Shown: positions 1-11,638 of the stretch, one piece after another | How the letters are laid out: each line of letters opens with the position of its first letter | How positions within the stretch are numbered: position 1 is the stretch's first letter | Assembly (NCBI RefSeq): GCF_014905175.1 | Contig: NC_057789.1 | Coordinates: 6,944,001 to 7,008,000, forward strand | DNA length: 64,000 nt | Direction of reading: 5' to 3' | Source of the DNA: Aphidius gifuensis | Lineage: Eukaryota; Arthropoda; Insecta; Hymenoptera; Braconidae | Notes under the pieces: model-generated | The model's database searches: none | Told to the model about the DNA's origin: nothing | Seen by the model: only the letters and a program-made list of their open reading frames with translations | Position numbers and translations under genes: made by a program

Positions 1-2749
1 AGTGTTGTATATAAAATTATATAAAAAAATCTCAACATCAAAATGAATCAATTTCTCTTGGAATAAATTAAATCAAATTTACCAATCAACAATTTTATTT
101 CGGTGAGTTTTTTTTACATTTATATATATTAAAAAATTTCTATAATTATTTTGTTTTATTTCTAATTTTTATACAAGCTAAAAAATTGTTTTAAAAAATA
201 AATTATTTAAATGATAATTACCTAATAATTATAAAGTAATTAAATAAATAATTATCATAGATTTATTGGAGTAATTTTTTGTAAAATATACAATACATAA
301 TATTGTAATGAGCCGGTTCAAGCAAGCGAAACTTAATACGCAACCGACGCTACTACAATATTTATTTATACTATTTATACTATTTATTTAAAAAATCATA
401 ATACTGCGAATTTAATATTGATTATAGTGTTGAGTGTCAATGAAAATGTGATTTTAACGTGTGGGCAAGCGAGCTAAGTAAATACTGACACAACTAGTCA
501 TTATCAATTCATCATTTGACACTTTTTTTTTTCATTTATATTTACATAAAAAATATTATTTTTTTTTTTATACCTGTTGATGATCATTCGTGTCATTCAT
601 TTGCAATTCAAATATCGATATTAAAAATAGAAACCACGCACGTATTATTTATTCAAATATAAAAATTATTCTCATGTTGATAAATAAAAAAAATTATTAT
701 TTTTTTATCATCCGATAGAGTTTCTTGACCTCAATTTCTTTTTGACATTTTTTATTTTCACTGAGGATGATGTTTCCGCAAATTTTTTTAAGCCATAATT
801 TCCACGATTTCCAGGAAATGTGAATCAAACTTTTTTTAAAAAAAATGAATTTAAAAAAAACGTGTATAATAGAGTTAATGAAAAATATATAGGAAGAAAA
901 AAAAAAAATGGAATTGAGGTCAACAATGCGCGAGTTTTGTGGATACAACTGAATCAAAGCTCAGACAATTGTTTTTCTTGTTGTAATTATTGTAATATTT
1001 TCTCAAAGAAATTGGTGCGTGAGAGTTTAATATAACACGCATTATTGCGTGACATATTGCCGGTAAATTTAAATTTAAAAAAAAATCAAAATGTATATAT
1101 AAATCTGTCGATTCAACTAAATTCCAATACTCTTTGTTGTCAATTTTAATAATAATAAAATTTTTTTTAAATTTAAAAATACACACGGTGTGTTGAAATT
1201 AAAATTGAATAATGAAAAAATTAAGTTTACACACAGCAGTGTATTTTTTTTTTTTTTTTATTTTATAAATTCTATATAGACATTGTCGAAATGAAAGTGA
1301 AACTTTTCTGAATATTCATCAAAAGATATTTATTTCATTTGTATTGTGTTTGTTTAAAGTTAAAAAAAAATATAAACTAGTTGAATTTTCTTTATACAAA
1401 AAAGACAGTTGTTGTCGTCGATCTTCCGGGTATTTAATTTATTGTCAATGAAATAAGTTATAAAATTTTAATCAACAATTTTTTAAACTAACTATTCAGC
1501 AAAAATATTAAATAATTTTAATTTAATGTTTTCGTTATAAACTATAAAAAAAAATAAATTTATTCAACAGAAAAAAACTATATCATTTTCAAAAATAAAA
1601 AAATATATTTTAATTTCATTATTTATTATTTTTTGTGGATTTATTTAACATAATTATTATTATTATTATAATTTTTTTTTAAATTAAAGATTCTGTATAT
1701 TGATATAAAGTCTAGATTGGACCAAAAATATTACCCCCAATTCGGTTTGATAATAATAACTGTTTGTAAAATGAATAAATTAAATAAATTCTCAACCTGT
1801 TTTTATTAACTGTTTCGTAGTCGACACATTCCAACGATAATCATCCCAGTAATTAAGGAAGAAAATGAAAATGAGTAAATTAAAATTACGTTATTCTAAT
1901 TTGAATAAACTAGTTTCAAATAATCTTATGTTATTTAAATTAATAAATAATCATATATAAAAAAATATAAATAATAATTAATAACAAAAATTATCAATAA
2001 TAATTGAATAAAAATATTTTTAAAAATTAAAAATTCATGAATGTGGAAATATAAAATATGCAAATTAATTTATTCTAAATATTACATATGATTATTATTA
2101 TTTTTTTATAATAATATAATAATACTTCTGTTAAATTATACATTTGTTATGATAAAAATATATTTAACAGTTGTAAAAGTTATTGCATTTATGAAGAATA
2201 TATAATCATCGTTCATATATATGCAGACTAGATTTGAAATGACTCACCATGATATTGAAATGATGATTGTTAGATCTCTATATAATTTATAATGACTTAA
2301 ATTTTTTTTTTTTAAAAACGGATGGGTTGTACTTTACAGTCCTCCATGCATTCATCCAAGATGAACATGTAACGGTTTATTTTCTACATATTTACATGAT
2401 CATATAGAGTTTTCTTTGGTATTTCATTGAAAATGTATGCCATTCAATTGCTGCCATGTCTATGCAATAATAGCCATTGAAAATATTATTTAAAATCATT
2501 CGATAATCTCATTTTGATACTCATAATAAAATTCAGATTTTTTTTTATTAAATTATAAAGAATGTAGAAGCAGATGTTACAAGCTAATGACAAAATAATT
2601 TTTTTCCTAATGAGATTTTTTTTTTTTTTCTCATACAAAAAGGACAGTTGTCATCGAGTCATCGATTTACCGGGCATTTAAGTGATTATAAATAAAATTA
2701 ATAATAAAGTTTTCTTTCTCAGTTATTCCATTACTATATTTGTATTTCT
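1..2749. other. Gene-free A+T-rich region
   Basis: I see no supportable gene here. Open frames of 70-90 codons around 700-1190 are made of homopolymer codons (Lys, Phe, Asn, Ile), overlap on both strands and match nothing I recognise. A slightly more complex stretch lies near 300-480. A short sequence near 1394-1436 recurs in related form near 2633-2680. The remainder is A/T homopolymer and simple sequence. Confidence 0.6.
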
Positions 2750-2779
2750 TATACTCAAGGTAGAGGAAAAATTCTTTTT

Positions 2780-3060
2780 TCAGAATACCTCTTTGGTCAT
2801 TCTATATTCCTGATATAAATTGAATTTTTTTTTTTTAAGTATCAAGCAAATATGAAATCGAAGAGGTGAATTTCAAAAAACAACGAATACCTCTTTTGTC
2901 ATTCTATGTTCCTGATACATATCAAAATTTTTTTTTTTTAGAGTATCGGGTGAATATAAAATTGAGAAGGTAAATTTTCAAAATCACCGGATATCTCTTC
3001 AGTCATCCTATAATCCTGATACGAGATACTGATTTGTTTTTGTAAAAATATCAGACTAAC
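2780..3060. repeat. Diverged left-flank units of the hairpin satellite
   Basis: Three related units carry a box of the type atacctctttggtcattcta, starting at about 2785, 2887 and 2991, so the spacing is 102-104 bp. Each box is followed by cctgata and then a T-rich tract. The intervening segments carry a partial reverse complement of the box (for example tatcaagc...gaagaggt). The same box and arm layout occurs in the 143-bp core array to the right, so these look like older, shorter, diverged members of the same family. Confidence 0.7.
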
Positions 3061-3105
3061 AAAAAATCAAATGATTTAAACGACATTAAAAATTTATTTT
3101 CAAAA

Positions 3106-5610
3106 TATCAGGAGAGCAGGTGAGAGAAGAGGTAAACTAGAAATTGAATAAATACCTCCTTGCTCATTCTATTATCCTGTTAAAAAATTACTGTCGCCAC
3201 TATTTTTTTTCTAATTGATTTTCAAGAAATTAAATTTATTTTTGAAATATCAGGAGAGCAGGTAACGCAGGAGGTGAACTAGAAATTAAATAAAATACCT
3301 CTTTGCCTGTTCTATGATCCTGTTAAAAAATTAACCTCGCCACTATTTTTTTTCTAATTGATTTTCAAGAAATAAAATTTATTTTTAAAATATCAGGAGA
3401 GCAGGTAACGCAGGAGGTGAACTAGAAATTAAATAAAATACCTCCTTGCTCATTCTATGATCCTGTTAAAAAATTAATGTCGCCACTATTTTTTTTCTAA
3501 TTGTTTTTGAAGAAATAGAGATTATTTTTGAAATATCAGGAGAGCAGGTAACGCAGGAGGTGAACTAGAAATTGTACAAAATACCTCTTTGCCTGTTCTA
3601 TGATCCTGTTAAAAAATTAATGTCGCCACTATTTTTTTTCCAATTGTTTTTAAAGAAATAAAATTTATTTTTGAAATATCAGGAGAGCAGGTAACGCAGG
3701 AGGTGAACTAGAAATTGTACAAAATACCTCTTTGCCTGTTCTATGATCCTGTTAAAAAATTAATGTCGCCACTATTTTTTTTCTAATTGTTTTTAAAGAA
3801 ATAAAATTTATTTCTGAAATATCAGGAGAGCAGGTAAAGCAGGAGGTGGACTAGAAATTGTACAAAATACCTCTTTGCCTGTTCTGTGATCCTGTTGAAA
3901 AATTAACCTCGCCACTATTTTTTTTCTAATTGATTTCACGAAAATAAAATTTATTTCTAAAATATCAGGAGAGCAGGTAACACAGGAGGTGAACTAGAAA
4001 TTGTACAAAATACCTCTTTGCCTGTTCTGTGATCCTGTTGAAAAATTAACCTCGCCACTATTTTTTTTCTAATTGATTTTCAAGAAATTAAATTTATTTT
4101 CAAAATATCAGGAGAGCAGGTAACGCAGGAGGTGAACTAGAAATTGTACAAAATACCTCTTTGCCTGTTCTGTGATCCTGTTAAAAAATTAACCTCGCCA
4201 CTATTTTTTTTCTAATTGATTTCACGAAAATAAAATTTATTTTTAAAATATCAGGAGAGCAGGTAACGCAGGAGGTGAACTAGAAATTGTACAAAATACC
4301 TCTTTGCCTGTTCTGTGATCCTGTTAAAAAATTAACCTCGCCACTATTTTTTTTCTAATTGATTTCACGAAAATAAAATTTATTTTTAAAATATCAGGAG
4401 AGCAGATAACGCAGGAGGTGAACTAGAAATTGTACAAAATACCTCTTTGCCTGTTCTATGATCCTGTTAAAAAATTAATGTCGCCACTATTTTTTTTCTA
4501 ATTGTTTTTGAAGAAATAAAATTTATTTTCAAAATATCAGGAGAGCAGATAACGCAGGAGGTGAACTAGAAATTGTACAAAATACCTCTTCGCCTGTTCT
4601 ATGATCCTGTTAAAAAATTAACCTCGCCACTATTTTTTTTCTAATTGATTTTCAAGAACTTAAATTTATTTTCAAAATATCAGGAGAGCAGGTAACGCAG
4701 GAGGTGAACTAGAAATTGTAAAAAATACCTCTTTGCCTGTTCTATGATCCTGTTAAAAAGTAATGTCGCCACTATTTTTTTTCTAATTGTTTTTGAAAAA
4801 ATAAAATTTAATTTTAAAATATCAAGAGAGCAGGTAACACAGAAGGTGAACTAGAAATTGTACAAAATACCTCTTTGCCTGTTCTATGATCCTGTTAAAA
4901 ATTAATGTCGCCACTATTTTTTTTCTAATTGTTTTTGAAGAAATAAAATTTAATTTTAAAATATCAAGAGAGCAGGTAACACAGAAGGTGAACTAGAAAT
5001 TGTACAAAATACCTCTTTGCCTGTTCTATGATCCTGTTAAAAATTAATGTCGCCACTATTTTTTTTCTAATTGTTTTTGAAGAAATAAAATTTATTTTTA
5101 AAATATCAGGAGAGCAGGTAAAGCAGGAGGTGGACTAGAAATTGTACAAAATACCTCTTCGCCTGTTCTGTGATCCTGTTAAAAAATTAACCTCGACACT
5201 ATTTTTTTTCTAATTGATTTCACGAAAATAAAATTTATTTCTGAAATATCAGGAGAGCAGATAACACAGGAGGTGAACTAGAAATTAAATGAAATACCTC
5301 CTTGCTCATTCTATGATCCTGTTAAAAAATAAATCCCGCGACTATTTTTTTTCTAATTGATTTCACGAAAATTAAATTTATTTTTGAAATATCAGGAGAG
5401 CAGGTAACGCAGGAGGTGAACTAGAAATTGTACAAAATACCTCTTTGCCTGTTCTATGATCCTGTTAAAAAATTAATGTCGCCACTATTTTTTTTCTAAT
5501 TGTTTTTGAAGAAATAGAGATTATTTTTGAAATATCAGGAGAGCAGGTAACGCAGGAGGTGAACTAGAAATTGTACAAAATACCTCTTTGCCTGTTCTAT
5601 GATCCTGTTA
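3106..5610. repeat. Tandem satellite array, about 143-bp unit, 18 copies
   Basis: The landmark caggagagcag, or a one- or two-base variant, starts at 3109, 3251, 3394, 3537, 3680, 3823, 3966, 4109, 4252, 4395, 4538, 4681, 4823, 4965, 5107, 5250, 5393 and 5536, giving a period of 142-143 bp and 18 copies. Each unit has a left arm (caggagagcaggtaacgcag then gaggt), a short A+T-rich centre (gaactagaaattgtacaaaa), a right arm (acctctttgcctgttctatg then atcctg) that is an imperfect reverse complement of the left arm, then a linker containing cgccactattttttttctaa. Copies are highly similar but come in subtypes: the linker reads aacctcgccac or aatgtcgccac, followed by attgatttcacg or attgtttttgaag. 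Copies at 4823 and 4965 share private variants, suggesting a recent local duplication. Confidence 0.95.
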
Positions 5611-5639
5611 ATTAAATTTTAAATTTATTAAATTTTCTA

Positions 5640-6225
5640 AAACACCGAATATCTTCTCAGTCATTCTATGTTCTCGATGTTACAGAAAACCGAAGAAGTA
5701 TTTTTAAAAAATTGTACTTATTATTTATCAGGAATCTTTTATGCTGAAGAATGTATTGTTGAATTTTTCAAATATACTCATAACATAAAAATAAGTTGAC
5801 TACTTGAATAAAAGAGCGACTCGGTACTTCTGATGCTATTGTACATAATCTCGTGTACTTTGCTTATATTATAATCATTTTATCCAATATAATTATACTT
5901 TTTATCAACCGCTATTCTTATGTCATATTTTTGTAACCTAATAATATGCACCTTTTTTATAATAGAAATAAATACCCTTATGTAGTTCTATGTTCCTATT
6001 ACAAAAACCAAATTTTTTTGAAAACTGCCCGACGAATTTTCAAATTTATTAGGGGATTATAAAGTAGAGGAAGTAAAGTTTATAAAACACCGAATACCTC
6101 TTATGTCTTTCTATGCTCCTAGTACAAAAATCTAATTTTTTCGAAAACTGCCGGACGAATTTCTCAATTTATTAGGAAATTAAATAGTACAGGAAGCTTC
6201 ATATAACATTTGATACTAACATTGT
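5640..6225. repeat. Diverged right-flank units of the hairpin satellite
   Basis: Related boxes of the type atatcttctcagtcattcta or atacctcttatgtctttcta start at about 5649, 5972 and 6094. The last two belong to a direct repeat of about 122 bp that also shares aaaactgcc(c/g)gacgaattt and tttattagg segments (about 5970-6220). They are clearly more diverged than the core array and match the left flank in style. Confidence 0.65.
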
Positions 6226-6873
6226 ATAAATAGAAGTAGAAAATAAATTTTTATTAAACATAACTGTTAATATATTTTTGATTGATTTTTTAAAATGAAG
6301 GTTTCACTGAATTGCAGAAAGGAAAAATATATTTATCACTTGTTTGATGATGATCCGTTAGGATAATATTATAGCTAGAAATTATTACAACTACTTATTA
6401 TTTGACAAATTATTTTCGCTGATTACAAATTGTTGTATCACAGGTTTATGTGATGATGATGATGATGCATTGATGAGAGTGAATCACGAAAGATGAGAGT
6501 TTACAATGTTACCCAGTAAAAAAAAACTGTATAATTTCTTTTTTATTTTCTTATTTTTTTAAAACTTTTTATTTTTTATTTGATTTTTCATGATGATCTG
6601 ACACACACAGACAATCTCTCAAGTAGCGGTACATAAACAATTTTTGTTATTTTTTTACATCGCATTTCTCGAACAAATTTACGTACTTTACATTCCTTAT
6701 TCTTCATGGACGATTGACGAACAACTTTTTTTTTTTTTTTTTATTTCATTTCTTTTAGTGCTTAATCTTACTGAAGATTATTTGTTGAGTAAATATTTTC
6801 TCATAGATAAAATGTGTTAAATGTAAATTATTATAAATGTTTTTTCTTTCTTTTCTTTTTCAGTTAATCTACA
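6226..6873 (+). other. 5' flank of the ABCG gene with likely 5'-UTR splice acceptor
   Basis: There is no open gene in this stretch. A strong polypyrimidine tract (6840-6860) followed by cag at 6861-6863 lies 10 bases before the ABCG start codon. This looks like a splice acceptor, so the start codon probably sits in a second exon and the transcript starts further upstream, possibly beyond the satellite. A small ATG trinucleotide run lies near 6452-6468. Confidence 0.4.
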
Positions 6874-9610
6874 ATGAGCTCTGAAGCTTGGGAGCTGGAG
6901 CGAAGGTATTCAGTGCCAGGTGCACTTGATATTCGTGGCTTGGAGCCACCAGCCAGCGAAGATCTTCATGCCTGGTCTATTTACAGGTAAAAATAAAAAA
7001 AAAAAATAAATTAATAATTATAGTAATTATTAATTACATTAATATAATAATTTTTCAGACAAAATTTAAATTCAGATTTTACTGATTCTGCTCTTGGCTC
7101 AGCAGAAAAATCTCCTTTACCTTATGGAAATTTTCAATTGCGTGATTCAACAGTTCAAAGTATTTTAAGACATCCAAGATATGGTCCAAAGAGTCCTCTA
7201 GCAAGTAACTCTTATACATATTTAAAATTTGGATTACCTCGTGTATTGCCACCATCAAGAATTCGTGATGGATCAAGTGGTTATAACTCCAGTGAAGAAG
7301 GACGTCGTATATCACAAAGTGGTGGAACTGGTGGAGGTGGTGGTGGTGGACAGTCTAGTTCAGCAATGAGATCAGCACGTAGTGATCCTGATTTTCGACA
7401 AGTACATTCAACACCACGTGAATATCATCAAGCACAATCACAATTAATTGTTAGTCCACGTGAAAATAATAATAATAGATTACGTGGTGCAAGTAGTGAA
7501 GCTAATTTACTTAATTTATCAAAACCAAATCGTCGTCATAGTATTGCACCAATTGATCCTGGTTATGGACATCCAAGTATAATTGGTACACATTCACAAT
7601 CACATGGACATATTGGTCCAGGTGATTCATCAGTATACAATATGACAGGTGGTATGAGAAGATTAACAAATCATTATCCACATTTACAGTTACGTTGTAT
7701 TGAAACAAGAGATGGTGTATTAAAAAATATTAGTTTAGAAGCTGGTGCAACAGATGTATTAGCTATTATGTCAACAACTGAAAATGAAGGAATGGGAATT
7801 ATTGAAACAATATCTGGTAGAAGAAATATTAAAAGAGGTGATATATTATTAAATGGAAGAACAGTATCAACAAGAACATTAAAATCACGTGTTGCATATT
7901 TACCAGCTGAAAGTAGTTTAAGTTATGGTTTAACAGCACAACAAGTATTAAATTTTTATATTTGTTTACGTGGTGGTTCAAGAACATCAGAAATTGAAAC
8001 TGAAGTTATATTACAAGAACTTGGTCTTGAAACAACAAAACATTGTCTTGTTGATACATTAACAACATCTGAAGCAAGAAGACTTGTACTTGCATGTAGA
8101 TTACTTCAAGATGCTCATATTTTAGCATTAGATAGACCAACACATGGTCTTGATATATTTGATGCATTTTTTTTAGTTGAATATTTACGTCAATGGGCAA
8201 CAAGAGGACAAAGACTTGTTGTTTTAACACTTCATCCACCAACTTATGAAATATTAACAATGGTATCAAGAGTTGCACTAACATCTGGTGGTAGAATTAT
8301 GTACACTGGACACAGAAGAGATATGCTTTCATATTTTGCACTAGCTGAATTTCCATGTCCACCATTTAAAAATCCATCAGATTATTATCGTAAGTTTTTT
8401 TTTTCTTTTTTGTTTTTTAAATTTATTCAAATAATAGTAATAATAATTTTTGATTATTTTAATTATTTAATTTTAGTTGATCTTGTTACTTTGGATGATT
8501 TATCAGCTGAAGCAATGCTTGAATCATCACAAAGAATTGATCATCTTGCTGAAATGGCTAAATCAAGATTACCAATGTTAAGTGAACCTGGTCAACCTGG
8601 TCAATTACCACCAGCAATATATGATGCAAATATATTTGTTCAAATTTATGCACTACTTATAAAAACAATTATTTATACACAACCATGGACAATGATAAAA
8701 TTATTACAAAAAATTATTATTGCAGCATCATTGAGTTTAATAATTGGTGGTGTATTTTGGAATGTAACTGAAGATAAAAATTTATATTTACGTGATAAAA
8801 TTGGTTTTTATTATACAAGTTTAGGTGTATTATTTTGGCCACTTGCATTAATTGGAATAAGTGAAGTAACAAGTGCCAGACCAAGTATTGAAAGAGATAT
8901 TAAAGATGGTCTTTATGGTCGTTTTATTCACATAATTATTGAGGTAATAATTATGACAGTTAAAATTATAATTATTAATTTTATTTTTCAATTATTTAAT
9001 TGTTATAAATTGTTTTTTGTTTTAGCTATTGTGCAGTGTGCCATCATGGTTTCTTGTTTATGCAATATATTTGGTTCCAGCCTATGTAATGTCTGGTCTT
9101 CATATGGCAATTGATGAAGATTTAACATCATTATGGAATTATTTAGCTACTGGTTTACTTTATCTTATGTTTCAACATTTAATATGTATTTTTTTTGCAT
9201 ATATATGTAAATGGAATGGTCTTGCTGCTTTATTATCTGGTATTATAATTATAACTATGAATTTAACTGGTGGTGTAACATTACACTTGGATAATTTACC
9301 ATCATGGTACAGAACAATAAGTCCAATGGAATGGACATTATCAAGTCTATTACCACAAGTTCATAATAACACAAATAAATCAAATTGTCGACAACAAGTA
9401 CAAAGACAAGATATTATTGTTCAAGCACCGTGTGAAACAACAAATGGTGATTCAGCATTACGTGAAATAAGTCTTGATAAAATTATTGTTGATGCTAATT
9501 TTCAATTAAGTATTGGTATTGGTATTGTTTGTTTAATTATTGTCATTGGTTTTTTAATTATTCGTTATAGTACACAAAAACGACCGAGAAGTGCACCAAA
9601 CAAACCATAA
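6874..9610 (+). CDS. ABC transporter G family half-transporter, ABCG8-like
   Basis: Four coding exons (6874-6986, 7059-8389, 8477-8943, 9026-9610) join in phase to about 831 aa. The order is a long Ser/Gly-rich N-terminal region (about 1-250), a nucleotide-binding domain (about 255-470) and six membrane segments (about 540-820), the NBD-first layout of ABCG proteins. The stretch FPCPPFKNPSDYY followed by LDLVTLDD is typical of ABCG8. In the family, ABCG5/ABCG8 heterodimers export sterols at the plasma membrane. The catalytic motifs are badly degraded: Walker A is STTENEGMG (276-284) without the Lys, the signature is LTTSEA (372-377), and Walker B reads LDRP with Arg397 in place of the catalytic Glu. 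The switch-region His430 remains. No ABCG5 partner is visible in the window. The 87-base intron 8390-8476 is open in frame, but splicing it restores the family sequence. Confidence 0.88.
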
Positions 9611-10386
9611 ATTATTTATATTCATTGTTTTATATTTAAATTTAAATATTACAAGATGCAATATGTGCCAACCTAGCCATTTACTTAGCTATATTTTTTA
9701 TTATCAAGAGTTTTTTTTTTTCTTTAACTCGTCTACCTCGGAAACAACAGAAAAAAAATAAATAAAAAATAAATAAAAATAATATTGTTTAAAAAGAAAC
9801 AGCAGAGGTATTGAGCAATAAAAAAAAAAAATATAATAAAAAATACAAATTCATATTAGATTAGATATTATAGTATAGAAATTATTATTATTATTATACT
9901 TAAATTTACACGTAGTCTTTAATCGTTAAGAATTTTATAAAACAAATTTAATTATTTTTAGTAAACTACCATGTCTACTTTTTATTGATTATAAAAAAAA
10001 ATAAAATAAAAAAACAGAAAAAAAAAAAGATAATATGTAAAATTGAGAAAAATAATTTATGAATTTTAAAAATATTGATTGGATAAGAATTATTATTGTT
10101 ATTATTATTTCTTTTCTATAAATAAATGGTTTTTTTTTTTTTTTTTCCTTTTTTTATTAATGAATTAATTGCTTAAAATTAGTTTCGACAAGGATGTAAT
10201 AGTGAGTTAAACTCGTCGGTATTATATTGTTTTTTTTTCTTTTTTTTTTTCAGTTGATTAATGATTTTTTAATGTTTGTGAAAAAATATCAAGGCTTTGA
10301 CGCTAAAGGAGACAATTATTTTTTGCTTTTTTTTTTTGCAAATTGTTGGTCACTTAATTATTAAGAGCTGTATTATTTTATTTTAT
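9611..10386. other. Convergent 3'-UTR region of ABCG and PP4 genes
   Basis: This stretch has no coding frame. It has many A/T homopolymers and AATAAA-like words (for example around 9755-9780), as expected for the 3' ends of two convergent genes. The boundary between the two transcripts cannot be placed from sequence alone. Confidence 0.5.
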
Positions 10387-11638
10387 CTATAAAAAGTAGT
10401 CAGCTTGAGGCTTTTTACTAGGTATACCTCGACTCTCTTGTGGTGCTGCTTCAAATATTGTAAAGTCTCGTTGAAGATGCTCATTCAGTTCTAATATAGC
10501 AGCAACATTACCACATCTTGAAATAAAAAATAAAAATTAATAACAAGTAATTAACTATTAAGTATATGAAATTTTTTTATGTCAATTTGTTTTATACCTG
10601 TAGCAATAATTTGGTGCTGACCATACAGTTAATACAGTTTCATTAAAATGCCATTTGTATCCTTCCATAACCAATTGATGAGCTCGGCAAATCATGTCAA
10701 TGTCATTAGCTGAATTAAATTGTGCAACAACATCACTACCAAATAAATATCCAGCACCTCTTGGTGACACACCCCAGCCTTGTGTATCTTCTGGATCTGA
10801 CCACAAAAGATCACACATTGGTCCATCATGAGGTACCTTAAATAATTATCAACACATTTATTAATTTATTTATTTATAATATAAATTAATTATTCAGCAA
10901 ATAAATAAATTAAAGTAGCACAATATTTACCTCTTGTTTTCTATCAATTGTTCGAATTTGATCAAGTGTTTGAATGCTTGGTGATAAACCACCATGTACA
11001 CAAAAAATTCTTCCATCAATAATTGCTGATAATGACAAATAGTCAAATATTTCAGTACAATATCTCCATACAGTTATACTGCCATACTTGCGAAGACATT
11101 CATCATAAAAACCATAAACTTGTGTTATTTGTCTTGATTCATGATTACCACGAATTAATGTGATTCGATCTGGATAACGTACCTAATTAAATTTCATAAA
11201 TAAACATAAATATTATTGATTTATTATTTTTAAAAATTTAAAATATTATTTATTTACCTTTAAAGCTAAAAGAAGAAGAAATGTTTCAACACTGTAAAAA
11301 CCTCTGTCAACAAAATCACCCATAAACAAATAATTTGTCTCTGGTACATCACCACCAACTTTGAAGAGTTCTTTCAAATCATAAAATTGACCATGAATAT
11401 CACCACAAACCTGTTTGACAAATAAACAATGCAAATAATTATAAAATTTAAATATTGTTGTTGTTATTATTATATTTAAAATACATACAGTTACTGGTGA
11501 ATCAATTCGTTGAACATTACTTTCTTCAATGAGAATTTCTCTGGCTTTTGCACATAGTGCTTTAACCTCAGCTTCTTTAATTATTTCACATTTTTTAAGT
11601 TGTTCAATTTGACGATCCAAATCACTTGAATCAGCCAT
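10387..11638 (-). CDS. Pp4-19C: Serine/threonine protein phosphatase 4 catalytic subunit
   Basis: Five exons on the minus strand (11489-11638, 11258-11410, 10931-11182, 10598-10836, 10387-10516) join in phase to exactly 307 aa, the usual PP4C length. It is a metal-dependent Ser/Thr phosphatase that works with PP4R2/PP4R3-type regulatory subunits in DNA repair, centrosome function and signalling. All PPP-family motifs are present: GDIHG (53-57), GDFVDRG (81-87), RGNHE (112-116) and HGG (from 164). The N-terminus MADSSDLDRQIEQLKKCE and the C-terminus ADYFL are diagnostic of PP4 rather than PP2A or PP6; the final Leu is the known carboxymethylation site of the family. It is divergent from DHX15, about 960 bp away. 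The symbol is that of the Drosophila orthologue (vertebrate PPP4C). Confidence 0.97.

Noticed and set aside
697..1186. Overlapping 71-88 codon frames on both strands
   Set aside because: They overlap each other on opposite strands, consist mostly of Phe, Ile, Lys and Asn from A/T runs, and show no motif or splice context.
3106..5610. CRISPR array
   Set aside because: Regular spacing superficially resembles one, but the whole 143-bp unit is repeated with no unique spacers, and the window is a eukaryotic genome.
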